DNA of 64,000 bases, from NCBI GenBank assembly GCA_035547515.1, contig DASZUS010000077.1, forward strand, positions 1 to 64,000, in the 5' to 3' direction. The position numbers and the translations under genes are program-made. The notes under the pieces are model-generated. The model ran no database searches. It had not been told where the DNA came from and worked only from the letters and a program-made list of their open reading frames with translations. Source of the DNA: DASZTV01 sp035547515 (GTDB taxonomy: Bacteria; Actinomycetota; Actinomycetes; JAFAQI01). Positions 46,110-54,429 of the stretch are shown here, in pieces; within the stretch, counting starts at the first letter, position 1; every line of letters begins with the position of its first letter.

Positions 46110-47581
46110 GCATCACCCTGCTGCTCGACCTCGCCACGGGCATCGTGCCCGACCGGCTCGCCGTCGGCACTCGCGATGCCGGCATGACCTTCGCCGACCT
46201 CGACCGCAAGGCGCGCAACGCCGCTGCGCGGATCCAGGCCGAAGGCGCCGGCACGCTGGCCTACGTCGGACTGTCCGGTCCGGCCTTCCATGCGTCGCTG
46301 TTCGCGGCGGCGCACGCCAGCGTGCCTGCGGCGCCGCTGAACTACCGCCTCGCCGACGACCAGCTCGCCGACCTCATCGCGCAGCTCGACTCGCCGCTGA
46401 TCGTTGCCGACGAGGCCTACCTGCCACATCTGCCGGCGGGCGTGCCCACCATCACCACCGCCGACCTGTTGTCGCTGCCTGACGCGGACCCCGAGTTCGT
46501 CGACGTGCCGGACGAGTCGACCGCCGTGCTGCTGTTCACCAGCGGCACCACCAGTGCGCCGAAGGGCGTCATCCTCCGGCACTCGCATCTCGTCTCCTAC
46601 GTGCTGCAGACGGTGGACCCCGGCTCGGCCGACGAGGCGGACGCCGCGCTCGTGTCGGTCCCGCCGTACCACGTCGCCGGCGTGGGGACCGTCTTGACCA
46701 ACACCGCCGCCGGACGCCGGGTCGTCCACCTGCCGGACTTCGCGGCCGATGGCTGGCTGGACGTCGTCGCGCGCGAGGGCATCACCAGCGCGATGGTCGT
46801 CCCGACGATGCTCTCCCGCATCGTCGACCACCTCGACGGCGCGCAGGCCGATGTCCCGACGCTGCGCTCGATCGCGTACGGCGGCGCGCGCGTCAGTCAT
46901 CCCGTCCTCGCCGCGGCCCTGAAGGCGTTCCCGGAGACCGGATTCGTCAACGCCTACGGGCTGACTGAGACCTCGAGCACGATCGCACTGCTCGACCCGG
47001 ACGACCACCGGGCGGCGCTGACCAGCGACGACCCGGTCGTCCAGGCGCGGCTGTCGAGCGCCGGCAAGCTCATCCCCGGCATCGAGGCGCAGGTCCGCGA
47101 CGAAGACGGAACGGTGCTGGCACTCGGCGAGCCCGGCGAGCTGTGGGTGCGGGGACCCCAGGTATCGGGCGAGTACCTCGGCAAGGGCAGCGCGGTCGAC
47201 GCCGACGGCTGGTTCCCGACCCGTGACCGCGCCTGGATCGACGCCGACGGCTACCTGTTCATCGAGGGCCGGACCGACGACACGATCATCCGTGGCGGCG
47301 AGAACATCGCCCCGGCGGAGGTCGAGGACGTCCTGGTCGAGCATCCCGACGTGCACGAGGTTGCGGTCGTCGGCGTACCGGACGACGAGTGGGGCGAGTG
47401 CATCGTGGCGGTCGTCGTCGCGCACCGTGAGGTCGACCCCGAGGAGCTTCGCGCGTTCGCGCGCAAGTCCCTGCGCGGCAGCCGTACGCCCGACCGCATC
47501 GTCTTCCGCGACGAGCTGCCGGTCACGGCGACCGGCAAGCTGCTGCGCCGCGTCCTCGTCGAGGAGCTCACCGCGGGCTGA
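46106..47581 (+). CDS. AMP-forming acyl-CoA ligase (FadD-like)
   Basis: The 491-residue ligase has LFTSGTTSAPKGVILRHS, NAYGLTETSSTIAL, the TRDRAWIDADGYLFIEGRTDD region with the ribose-binding Asp, GGENIAPAEVEDVL and PVTATGKLLRRVL with the catalytic lysine. AGGAGCTAGGAG upstream gives a strong ribosome site. GTG overlaps the Rieske stop (GTGA). It is the second ligase of this operon, after the ligase-kinase fusion. Confidence 0.92.
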   Translation: MSITLLLDLATGIVPDRLAVGTRDAGMTFADLDRKARNAAARIQAEGAGTLAYVGLSGPAFHASLFAAAHASVPAAPLNYRLADDQLADLIAQLDSPLIVADEAYLPHLPAGVPTITTADLLSLPDADPEFVDVPDESTAVLLFTSGTTSAPKGVILRHSHLVSYVLQTVDPGSADEADAALVSVPPYHVAGVGTVLTNTAAGRRVVHLPDFAADGWLDVVAREGITSAMVVPTMLSRIVDHLDGAQADVPTLRSIAYGGARVSHPVLAAALKAFPETGFVNAYGLTETSSTIALLDPDDHRAALTSDDPVVQARLSSAGKLIPGIEAQVRDEDGTVLALGEPGELWVRGPQVSGEYLGKGSAVDADGWFPTRDRAWIDADGYLFIEGRTDDTIIRGGENIAPAEVEDVLVEHPDVHEVAVVGVPDDEWGECIVAVVVAHREVDPEELRAFARKSLRGSRTPDRIVFRDELPVTATGKLLRRVLVEELTAG

Positions 47582-47615
47582 CGCTCGGCGTCGTACGGCG
47601 GCTAGCGTCGCGATC

Positions 47616-48335
47616 GTGCCCGAGCAGAACCCGCAGGCCAGCGCGGTGCTGTCCGACGTGCTGCGGGTGACAGCCGGCATGCCGGTCGAGGATGCGCTGG
47701 TCGTCGAGTCACTCGCGTACTCCACGCTTCAAGCCGGCCCGGAACATCGCGCCTGGCTCGCGGCCCGCGCGCCGCGAGAGCCGCGGGTCTCAGCACAGCC
47801 GGTCGAGGTCAGCCGCGACGACGACGTCCTGCACGTGCGGCTGATCCGCCCGGAGCGACGCAACGCCATCGACGCGGCGACCCGCGACGCGCTGCTCGAT
47901 GCCTTTGCGATTGCCGACGCGGATCCCGCGGTCGCGGTCGTGTGGCGCGGCGCCGGCCCGTCGTTCTGCGCCGGAGGGGATCTCGACGAGTTCGGGACGC
48001 TGAGCGACCCGGCCAGCGCGCACCTGATCCGTACGGCGCGAAGCCTCGGCGCCGCGATCTACCGCCTGCGTGATCGCATCACCGTCTACGTGCACGGCGC
48101 CTGCGCCGGCGCGGGAGTAGAGCTGCCGGCCTTCGCGCACCGCGTGGTCGCCGACCCGGACACGACGTTCCTGCTTCCCGAGCTCGCGATGGGGCTGATC
48201 CCCGGAGCCGGCGGCACCGTGAGCCTGCCGCGGCGGATCGGTCGCAGACGCACCGAAGAGCTGGCGCGCAGCGGCGCGCCGATCGACGCGGTGACCGCTC
48301 TCGACTGGGGCCTGATCGACGAGATCGGCCGATGA
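47616..48335 (+). CDS. Enoyl-CoA hydratase/isomerase-like protein with rearranged N-terminus
   Basis: The 239-residue protein begins with a helical segment VLRVTAGMPVEDALVVESLAYSTL that resembles the C-terminal helices of some crotonases. The core follows: VRLIRPERRNAIDAATRD, FCAGGDLDEFG, VHGACAGAGVELPAFAHRVVA, LPELAMGLIPGAGGTVSLPRRIG. The sequence then ends at ALDWGLIDEIGR, without the usual C-terminal 50-60 residues. The order suggests a circular permutation. The Glu of LPELAMGLIPG is kept. GTG at 47616 has no clear ribosome site; the stop overlaps the next gene (ATGA). Confidence 0.75.
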   Translation: MPEQNPQASAVLSDVLRVTAGMPVEDALVVESLAYSTLQAGPEHRAWLAARAPREPRVSAQPVEVSRDDDVLHVRLIRPERRNAIDAATRDALLDAFAIADADPAVAVVWRGAGPSFCAGGDLDEFGTLSDPASAHLIRTARSLGAAIYRLRDRITVYVHGACAGAGVELPAFAHRVVADPDTTFLLPELAMGLIPGAGGTVSLPRRIGRRRTEELARSGAPIDAVTALDWGLIDEIGR

Positions 48336-49528
48336 GCGACCTCGATCTGCTCGCCGAGCGGACCCCGGTCGAGTCATGGGCGTACAGCGGCGCGATGGCG
48401 CTGACCGGTACGGCGGACGGGCCACCTCAGCTCGTCGCGGGCGAACCGGGCCACGCGGTCCTCAGCGCGCTGCGTCGGCTCGCCGGTACCGCCACCGCGA
48501 TGGGGCTCGACACCACTGCGCTGCCGGACGAGCGCCTGCTCGGCGAGCGCGCGGCCGTGATGGGGCTGGCGCGGCGCGGTCGGATCTCGGCGGGCGGGGC
48601 GAGCAGGTTGCTCGAGGCAGCCGACGGCACGGTCGCCCTCACGCTGTCCCGACCGGACGACCTCACGTCGGTGCCCGCGCTGGTCGGGGGCGAGGCCGGC
48701 GACGATCCGTGGCAGTCGGTCACCGACTGGTGCCGCAGCCGCACGGCGACCGAGGTCGTCGAGCGCGCGAGGTTGCTGGGGCTGGCAGCGGGCGCCGTCG
48801 ATCACACGCTGCCACAACGCCAGCCGGAGCAGCCCGAACCAGCCGCACACCCGCCGGCTCGGGCTGCCGCGCCCCTTGTCGTGGACCTGTCTTCGCTTTG
48901 GGCAGGCCCGCTGTGCGCGCACCTGCTCGGGCTGCTCGGCGCCCGGGTCATCGATGTCGAGAGCACGCGGCGTCCCGACCCCAGCCGCGACTTCGCGCCC
49001 GAGTTCCACCGCCTCCTGCGCAACGGCGCGCAGCGGTGCACGCTCGACTTCGCCGAGGCCGACGGCAGGTCGAGGCTGCGCGATCTGCTGCTGCACGCCG
49101 ACATCGTCATCGAGGCGTCGCGGCCCCGTGCACTCGCCCAGCTCGGCATCGACGCCGATGCGATCACCTCTGCCTCCGGCGGCACCTGGGTGTCGATCAC
49201 GGCGTACGGCCGAGAGCACAACCGGATCGGTTACGGCGACGACGTTGCCGCGGCGGCCGGTCTGCTCGGCGGCGGGCCGGTGTTCGCCGGTGACGCGATC
49301 GCCGATCCGCTGACCGGCTGCCACGCCGCCGCCGCCGCGCTCGACGCCTGGAGCTGCGGGCGCTCGGGCGTGGTCGAGGTGTCCATGTACGACGTCGTGC
49401 GGTCCACTCGGACCGAGCTGGCGAATGCAGTCGTCGTACGCGACGGAGACGGGTGGGCAGTCGACGACGGCGACCGGTTGATCCCGGTCGCACCGCCGGC
49501 AGCCCGCCAGGCCAGCCGATGGTGCTGA
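48332..49528 (+). CDS. CaiB/BaiF type III CoA transferase, divergent
   Basis: The 398-residue protein has a weak N-terminal half and a recognisable family III core from about residue 180: LVVDLSSLWAGPLCAHLLGLLGARVIDVES, TLDFAEADGRSRLRDLL, a VVIEASRPRAL-like strand (ADIVIEASRPRAL) and IADPLTGCHAAAAALDAW with the catalytic-type Asp, then VEVSMYDVV. The N-terminal 175 residues lack the standard motifs, so activity is uncertain. ATG overlaps the hydratase stop; the end overlaps the next gene by ten bases. Confidence 0.75.
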   Translation: MSDLDLLAERTPVESWAYSGAMALTGTADGPPQLVAGEPGHAVLSALRRLAGTATAMGLDTTALPDERLLGERAAVMGLARRGRISAGGASRLLEAADGTVALTLSRPDDLTSVPALVGGEAGDDPWQSVTDWCRSRTATEVVERARLLGLAAGAVDHTLPQRQPEQPEPAAHPPARAAAPLVVDLSSLWAGPLCAHLLGLLGARVIDVESTRRPDPSRDFAPEFHRLLRNGAQRCTLDFAEADGRSRLRDLLLHADIVIEASRPRALAQLGIDADAITSASGGTWVSITAYGREHNRIGYGDDVAAAAGLLGGGPVFAGDAIADPLTGCHAAAAALDAWSCGRSGVVEVSMYDVVRSTRTELANAVVVRDGDGWAVDDGDRLIPVAPPAARQASRWC

Positions 49529-50832
49529 TTCGCCGCGCGGAGGTCGACCGCAAGATCGTCGACGTCCGCTTCGACGGCCGGGTGATCCGGCAGGTCTCAC
49601 CGCATCCGTTGACGCCGATCGGCGACGAGGAGGTGGTCGAGGCGGGTCGGTGCGCGCTGCTGCCTGGGCTTCACGACCACCACATCCACCTGCTCGCGAC
49701 CGCGCGCGCTGCCACGTCGATCGACGTCAGCAATGGCATCGACGCACTGGCCACAGCACCTGCCGGCAGCGGCTGGCTGCGTGCGGTGGGCGGCGCCGAC
49801 GATCTCGATGCCGCGGCGATCGACCGGGTCGCTCCGCGGCGCCCGGTGCGCGTGCAGCACCACAGCGGAGCGATGTGGGTGCTCAACTCGGCGGGGCTGG
49901 CAGCGGTCGGTGCGGCGAGCTCGAGCGAGCCGGGGATCGAGCGTGACGCGAACGGGGTCCCGACCGGCCGGTTGTGGCGGCTGGACGGCTGGCTCGGTGA
50001 TCGGATCGCCGACGATCCGCCGGACCTCGGCCCGCTCGGCCGCCGGCTCTCGCGGTACGGCATCACCGGCGTCACCGACGCGACCCCGACACTCGGCGCC
50101 GGCGCGGACCTGATCGCTGCCGCGAGGCTGCCGCAGCGGATCCATCTCCTAGCGGCTGACGCGCCTCGCTGGGCAACCACGGGGCCGCGCAAGATCGTCC
50201 TCGAGGACCACAGCCTTCCGACGTACGACGACCTGCGCGAGACGATCGCGGACGCCCGGGTGCTCGGCCGCGCCGTCGCAGTGCACTGCGTGACCCGGGA
50301 GTCGCTGCTTCTACTGCTCGCGGTGCTCGACGAGATCGGGGCGATCCCGGGCGACCGGATCGAGCACGCGTCGCTCGCGGATGCGACGACGGTCGAGCGG
50401 ATCAGCCGCCTCGGTCTCGCGGTCGTCACGCAGCCCGGCTTCATCTGCCAGCGGGGCGACCGCTACCTCGCGGACCTGCCGGCCGAGGACCTGCCCGATC
50501 TCTATCGCTACTCCTCGATGGTCGAGGCGAAGGTCAGCGTCGTGCCGAGCAGCGATGCGCCGTACGGTCCACTCGATCCATGGGCCGTGATGCGGGCGGC
50601 GCGGGACCGGCGCAGCGAGAGCGGCGCGCGGGTGAACGTGAAGGAGTGGGTCGCCGCCGCGATGGTGCTCGACGGGTATCTCCGCCCGCCCGAGGCGCTT
50701 GCCGCGCCACGGCGCCGCGTGGCGGCCGGGGCGCCGTCGGACCTGGTGCTCTTGCAGCTGCCGCTCGCCGAGGCGCTCGACGACCCGCGCGCCGAGGTGG
50801 TCCGCCACACCTGGCACTCCCGCCAGCGATAG
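49519..50832 (+). CDS. Amidohydrolase family protein (YtcJ-like)
   Basis: The 437-residue metal-dependent hydrolase has the metal motif GLHDHHIHLLA near residue 54, VQHHSGAMWVLNSAGL, GITGVTDATPT, VAVHCVTRESLL and a late SDAPYGPLDPW. These are the marks of the YtcJ/Atz-like branch of exocyclic amidohydrolases. The substrate is not predictable. ATG at 49519 overlaps the CoA transferase end by ten bases. It is the last gene of the operon and is convergent with menB ten bases away. Confidence 0.8.
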   Translation: MVLIRRAEVDRKIVDVRFDGRVIRQVSPHPLTPIGDEEVVEAGRCALLPGLHDHHIHLLATARAATSIDVSNGIDALATAPAGSGWLRAVGGADDLDAAAIDRVAPRRPVRVQHHSGAMWVLNSAGLAAVGAASSSEPGIERDANGVPTGRLWRLDGWLGDRIADDPPDLGPLGRRLSRYGITGVTDATPTLGAGADLIAAARLPQRIHLLAADAPRWATTGPRKIVLEDHSLPTYDDLRETIADARVLGRAVAVHCVTRESLLLLLAVLDEIGAIPGDRIEHASLADATTVERISRLGLAVVTQPGFICQRGDRYLADLPAEDLPDLYRYSSMVEAKVSVVPSSDAPYGPLDPWAVMRAARDRRSESGARVNVKEWVAAAMVLDGYLRPPEALAAPRRRVAAGAPSDLVLLQLPLAEALDDPRAEVVRHTWHSRQR

Positions 50833-50841
50833 CGAGCCCGG

Positions 50842-51741
50842 TCAGTAGTACCAGGGGAAGCCGGACCAGTCGGGATCGCGGCGCTGCAGGAAGGCGTCGC
50901 GACCTTCGGCGGCCTCGTCGGTCATGTAGCCCAGCCGCGTCGCCTCACCGGCGAAAAGCTGCTGACCGACCAGGCCGTCGTCGACCGCGTTGAAGGCGTA
51001 CTTCAGCATCCGGATTCCCATCGGGCTCATCGCGTTGACCTTCGCCGCCCACTCCAGTGCAACCCGCTCGAGGTCGGCGTGGTCGACGACCGCGTTGACC
51101 ATGCCCATGCGGTGTGCGTCGTCCGCGGAGTACTCATCGCCGAGGAAGAAGATCTCGCGGGCGAACTTCTGCCCGACCTGACGGGCGAGGTACGCCGAGC
51201 CGAAGCCGCCGTCGAAACTCGCGACCTTCGCATCGGTCTGCTTGAACCGCGCATGCTCGCGGCTGGCCAGCGTGAGGTCGGAGACGACGTGCAGGCTGTG
51301 ACCGCCGCCGGCCGCCCAGCCCGGTACGACGCAGATGACGACCTTGGGCATGAACCGGATCAGCCGCTGCACCTCGAGGATGTGCAGGCGGCCGGAGCGC
51401 GCCGGGTCGATCGTGTCGGCGGTGTCACCCTCGGCGTACCGGTAGCCGTCCCGGCCGCGGATCCGCTGGTCGCCGCCCGAGCAGAACGCCCACCCGCCGT
51501 CCTTGGGAGACGGGCCGTTGCCGGTGAGCAGGACGCAGCCGACGTCAGAGCTCATCCGCGCGTGGTCGAGAGCGGTGTAGAGCTCGTCGACCGTGCCGGG
51601 GCGAAACGCGTTGCGGACCTCGGGTCGGTTGAACGCGACGCGCACCGTGCCCGACGAGCGCGCCCGGTGATAGGTGATGTCGCTGAAGTCGAACCCCGCG
51701 ACCTCGTCCCAGGCCGACGCGTCGAAGATCTCGGAAACCAC
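50842..51741 (-). CDS. menB: 1,4-dihydroxy-2-naphthoyl-CoA synthase
   Basis: The 299-residue protein has nearly the full MenB signature: AFCSGGDQRIRGRDGYRY, QTDAKVASFDGGFGSAY, LARQVGQKFAREIFFLGDEY and the C-terminal FLQRRDPDWSGFPWYY. MenB performs the intramolecular Claisen ring closure that forms the naphthoquinone ring of menaquinone. Other men genes are not next to it in this window, and it lies among catabolic genes, which is unusual. It starts with GTG at 51741. Confidence 0.93.
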   Translation of the reverse strand: MVSEIFDASAWDEVAGFDFSDITYHRARSSGTVRVAFNRPEVRNAFRPGTVDELYTALDHARMSSDVGCVLLTGNGPSPKDGGWAFCSGGDQRIRGRDGYRYAEGDTADTIDPARSGRLHILEVQRLIRFMPKVVICVVPGWAAGGGHSLHVVSDLTLASREHARFKQTDAKVASFDGGFGSAYLARQVGQKFAREIFFLGDEYSADDAHRMGMVNAVVDHADLERVALEWAAKVNAMSPMGIRMLKYAFNAVDDGLVGQQLFAGEATRLGYMTDEAAEGRDAFLQRRDPDWSGFPWYY

Positions 51742-51829
51742 CGTGCGAGCCTAAGGCGAAGCGCTCATCGGTGATGCCGGCAGACCGTAGGAAGGCGACC
51801 GGGTCCACTCCGAGCTGCGCAGAGCCAGG
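51742..51829. other. Intergenic region, no gene seen
   Basis: The 88 bp between menB and the hydrolase-cyclase gene, both leftward, hold no clear gene and no strong dyad. It probably contains the menB promoter and the end of the upstream transcript. Confidence 0.3.
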
Positions 51830-53176
51830 TCATGCGACGTCGACGGCGAGCAGCACCCAGGTGCCGTCGACCCCCTTGAGCGAGTGCGTCCCTCGGTCGA
51901 CGAACGAGAACCCGCCACCCAGGACCAGATCCCGCACGGTACTCGAGACGAGTACCTCGCCGGCACCCGCCGCCGACGCTACGCGCGCCGCGACGTGCAC
52001 CGCCAGTCCGGCAATGTCGTCGCCGCGACGCTCGATCTCTCCGGCATGCAACCCGGCCCGGATCGGGATGCCCGCCTCTCCCGCTGCTGCCACCATCGTC
52101 TTCCCGGCGCGCACCGCCCGGCTGGGGCTGTCGAACGTTGCGAGGAACCCGTCACCGGTCGACTTCACTTCGGCCCCGCCGTGGCGTTCGATCTCCTGCC
52201 GGATCACGCGGTCGTGGCGGTCGAGTACCCGCCGCCAGGCCGCGTCGCCCAGCTCGGTCGCCCGGCGGGTCGAGTCGACGATGTCGGTGAACAGCACGGT
52301 GGCGAGCAGGCGCTCCGAGGTGGCCGGCGCACCGACCTTGCCGGTGAGGAACCGCTCCGCCGCGGCAATGACCGCGTCGGCATCGCCCACCCATGGCACG
52401 TGGTCGATCCCGGGCAGCTCTACCAGCTCTGCGCCCGGGATGTGGTCGGCGAGGTACCGGCCGTGGGCGATGTCGACGATGAGCTCGTCGGCGCGGTGCA
52501 CGACGAGGGTCGGCGCCTGGATCGAGGACAGCACGGCGCGCACGTCGATGTCGCGGATGTAGGCAAAGGCGTCCCGGACGGCACCTGGGCTAGCGCTGGC
52601 ACGTTCGTATCCGGGGATCCATTTCCGAAAGCCGGCGTCGTCGACGAGGCTCGGCATCCACATGGGGGTGAGCAAGGAATCAGGCGTCGCCCACTTGACG
52701 ACGGCATCCGCGGACAACAAATCGAAGGTCGCCGCGTCGAGACCGTGGGTGTAGTCCGGCGCCTGGGTGAAGCGCGCGGCCGTGCCGATCAGCAGCAGCT
52801 TGTCGACCCGCTCCGGGTAAGTCGCGGCGAACATCATGGCCATCGGGCCGCCCTCGGAGATGCCCGCCAAGGACGCCCGTTCCAGACCCTGAGCCTCCAT
52901 GACGGCACGGATATCGTCGATTCGCTCCTCGATGCCGTGAAAGCCGCTGCCGCGGTCCGACAGACCAGTGCCCCGCTTGTCGAAGTGCGTCACGGTCGCG
53001 AACTCGCCGAAACGCTTCAAGAAATGCGGATAGAGCCCAGTCGGGTCGGCCCACAGAGCTTCGATGTTCTGGACGAATGGCGGGATCCCGACGAGGGCGG
53101 GACCGTCGCCCCACGTCTGGTAGGCGATGTGAACCTCGCCGCTTCTCGCGTAACGAATCTCCGGGACCTCTCGCAC
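51830..53176 (-). CDS. Alpha/beta hydrolase fused to class III adenylate cyclase (LipJ/Rv1900c-like)
   Basis: The 448-residue protein has an alpha/beta hydrolase domain (about 1-285; nucleophile Ser107 in AGISEGGP, a late DHVPWVGDAD) and a class III nucleotide cyclase domain (about 290-448). The cyclase has TVLFTDIVDSTRRA and KSTGDGFLATF for the metal-binding Asp residues, and ends with AVHVAARVASAAG, where the usual Asn of the NxxAR motif is His. The same two-domain layout occurs in Rv1900c. It may link a ligand or ester to cAMP. GTG start at 53176. Confidence 0.85.
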   Translation of the reverse strand: MREVPEIRYARSGEVHIAYQTWGDGPALVGIPPFVQNIEALWADPTGLYPHFLKRFGEFATVTHFDKRGTGLSDRGSGFHGIEERIDDIRAVMEAQGLERASLAGISEGGPMAMMFAATYPERVDKLLLIGTAARFTQAPDYTHGLDAATFDLLSADAVVKWATPDSLLTPMWMPSLVDDAGFRKWIPGYERASASPGAVRDAFAYIRDIDVRAVLSSIQAPTLVVHRADELIVDIAHGRYLADHIPGAELVELPGIDHVPWVGDADAVIAAAERFLTGKVGAPATSERLLATVLFTDIVDSTRRATELGDAAWRRVLDRHDRVIRQEIERHGGAEVKSTGDGFLATFDSPSRAVRAGKTMVAAAGEAGIPIRAGLHAGEIERRGDDIAGLAVHVAARVASAAGAGEVLVSSTVRDLVLGGGFSFVDRGTHSLKGVDGTWVLLAVDVA

Positions 53177-53200
53177 CGCCTCATTCTGCAGCGCCCCGCC

Positions 53201-53221
53201 TTAACGACCGTCGACCGTTAA
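53201..53221. promoter_or_regulatory. Dyad in the hydrolase-cyclase/MGMT divergent region
   Basis: TTAACG (53201-53206) and CGTTAA (53216-53221) are inverted around ACCGTCGAC in the 64-bp divergent gap. The form fits a repressor site shared by both genes. No regulator is adjacent on the cyclase side. Confidence 0.35.
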
Positions 53222-53240
53222 CCGGTGGGAACTGTCGGAC

Positions 53241-53774
53241 GTGCGCGACATCATCGACACCGTGGGAATGGCCGTCTTTCCGACCGCGATCGGCGACTGC
53301 GGGATCGTGTGGACCGACGCGGGCGTATGCGGAGTGCAGCTGCCCGAGCCGGACGCGCAGACCACCCGGGCCAAGCTGCTGCGTTACTGGCCGACCGCCA
53401 CAGTCCGGCCGCCGACGCCTCCGGCGGCGCGTGCCATCGAGGGCATCACCGCCCTGCTCGGCGGTGCACCTGACCCGCTGGACGATGTTGTGGTCGACCT
53501 CGCCGGAGTCAGCGACTTCCGTCGCGAGGTCTATCGCGTCGCGCGCACCGTCGGTCCCGGCGAGACGATCACGTACGGCGAGATCGCGGTGCGGATCGGC
53601 AGCCCCCACGCCGCACGCGAGGTCGGCCAGGCGCTCGGCGCCAACCCGGTCCCGCTGATCGTGCCCTGCCATCGGGTGCTCGCCGCCGGCGGCAAGCTTG
53701 GCGGCTTCTCGGCCAGGGGCGGCGTGACCACCAAGTCGCGGCTGCTCGCGATCGAGGGCGCCTCCCTGTTCTAG
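53241..53774 (+). CDS. ogt: Methylated-DNA--protein-cysteine methyltransferase
   Basis: The 177-residue protein has the C-terminal DNA-binding alkyltransferase domain: TVGPGETITYGEIAVRIGSPHAAREVG, then the acceptor loop VPCHRVLAAGGKLGGFS with Cys143 as methyl acceptor. It repairs O6-alkylguanine in DNA. The N-terminal domain (RNase H-like) is present but variable. It starts with GTG. Its stop lies 37 bp before a TetR gene; the two are probably separate units. Confidence 0.92.
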   Translation: MRDIIDTVGMAVFPTAIGDCGIVWTDAGVCGVQLPEPDAQTTRAKLLRYWPTATVRPPTPPAARAIEGITALLGGAPDPLDDVVVDLAGVSDFRREVYRVARTVGPGETITYGEIAVRIGSPHAAREVGQALGANPVPLIVPCHRVLAAGGKLGGFSARGGVTTKSRLLAIEGASLF

Positions 53775-53776
53775 CG

Positions 53777-53805
53777 TTGCGTTACAGCACGAAACGTTTT
53801 ATGGT
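53777..53805 (+). promoter_or_regulatory. Candidate promoter with overlapping dyad for the TetR operon
   Basis: TTGCGT (53777-53782) and TATGGT (53800-53805) are separated by 17 bp, a good sigma70-type layout ending seven bases before the ATG at 53812. An AAACGTTT palindrome (53792-53799) lies directly before the -10. The position suggests autoregulation by the TetR that follows. Confidence 0.4.
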
Positions 53806-53811
53806 CGCGCC

Positions 53812-54429
53812 ATGCCCGGGGAGCCGGCGGTAGACGATCCGGTCGACGAGCCGCCCCGGGTCGGCAGACCGCGCGACCCTCGCGTCGACGACGCGATCCG
53901 CGAGGCGACCCTCGAGCTACTGGTCGAGGACGGCTACCAGGCGACCACGATCCAGGCGATCGCGCGCCGAGCCGGCGTCAGCGCCCCGAGCGTCTACCGG
54001 CGCTGGTCGAGCAAGGCGGAGCTGATCGAGGAGGCGGTCTTCCCGAGCGGCCTGCTTGCCCCGCAGCCGATCACCGGGGACGTCATCACCGACCTGCAGC
54101 CCTACTGCCTGCAGATCCTCACCTACCTCGCCGACCCGCCGATCCGTGCGGCGATCCCCGGGCTGCTCGTCGAGTACCAGATCCATCCCGAGCTCTGGCG
54201 GCAGTCGATGGAGCGCAGCTTCTTCCCGATGCGCCGGTCCTTCGACGCCTACCTCGAGCAGAGCGGCCGCTCGCCGATCGTGTCCAGCGACGCGCTCTTC
54301 GACGTCATGCTCGGCGCGCTGTTCACCCGCGCGCTCAACGAGGGCGCCGAAGGTGCCGCCGAGTTCGCCAAGGCGGTGGCGCAGGTAGTGACCTCGGCAC
54401 TGCAACCGGCAAAGGGGGCGAGCCGATGA
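53812..54429 (+). CDS. TetR family transcriptional regulator
   Basis: The 205-residue protein has a long N-terminal arm with VGRPRDPRVDD, then a TetR HTH: TTIQAIARRAGVSAPSVYRRWSSKAELIEEAV (key SAPSVYRRW). The C-terminal TetR_C domain is helical with IPGLLVEYQIHPELW. It precedes an APH-type kinase, with which its stop overlaps (ATGA), so it most likely regulates this operon. Confidence 0.9.
   Translation: MPGEPAVDDPVDEPPRVGRPRDPRVDDAIREATLELLVEDGYQATTIQAIARRAGVSAPSVYRRWSSKAELIEEAVFPSGLLAPQPITGDVITDLQPYCLQILTYLADPPIRAAIPGLLVEYQIHPELWRQSMERSFFPMRRSFDAYLEQSGRSPIVSSDALFDVMLGALFTRALNEGAEGAAEFAKAVAQVVTSALQPAKGASR

Noticed and set aside
51742..51829. Short leftward frame beginning VDPVAFLRSAGITDERFA upstream of menB
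   Set aside because: It reads like protein for about 20 codons but overlaps menB out of frame and has no support.
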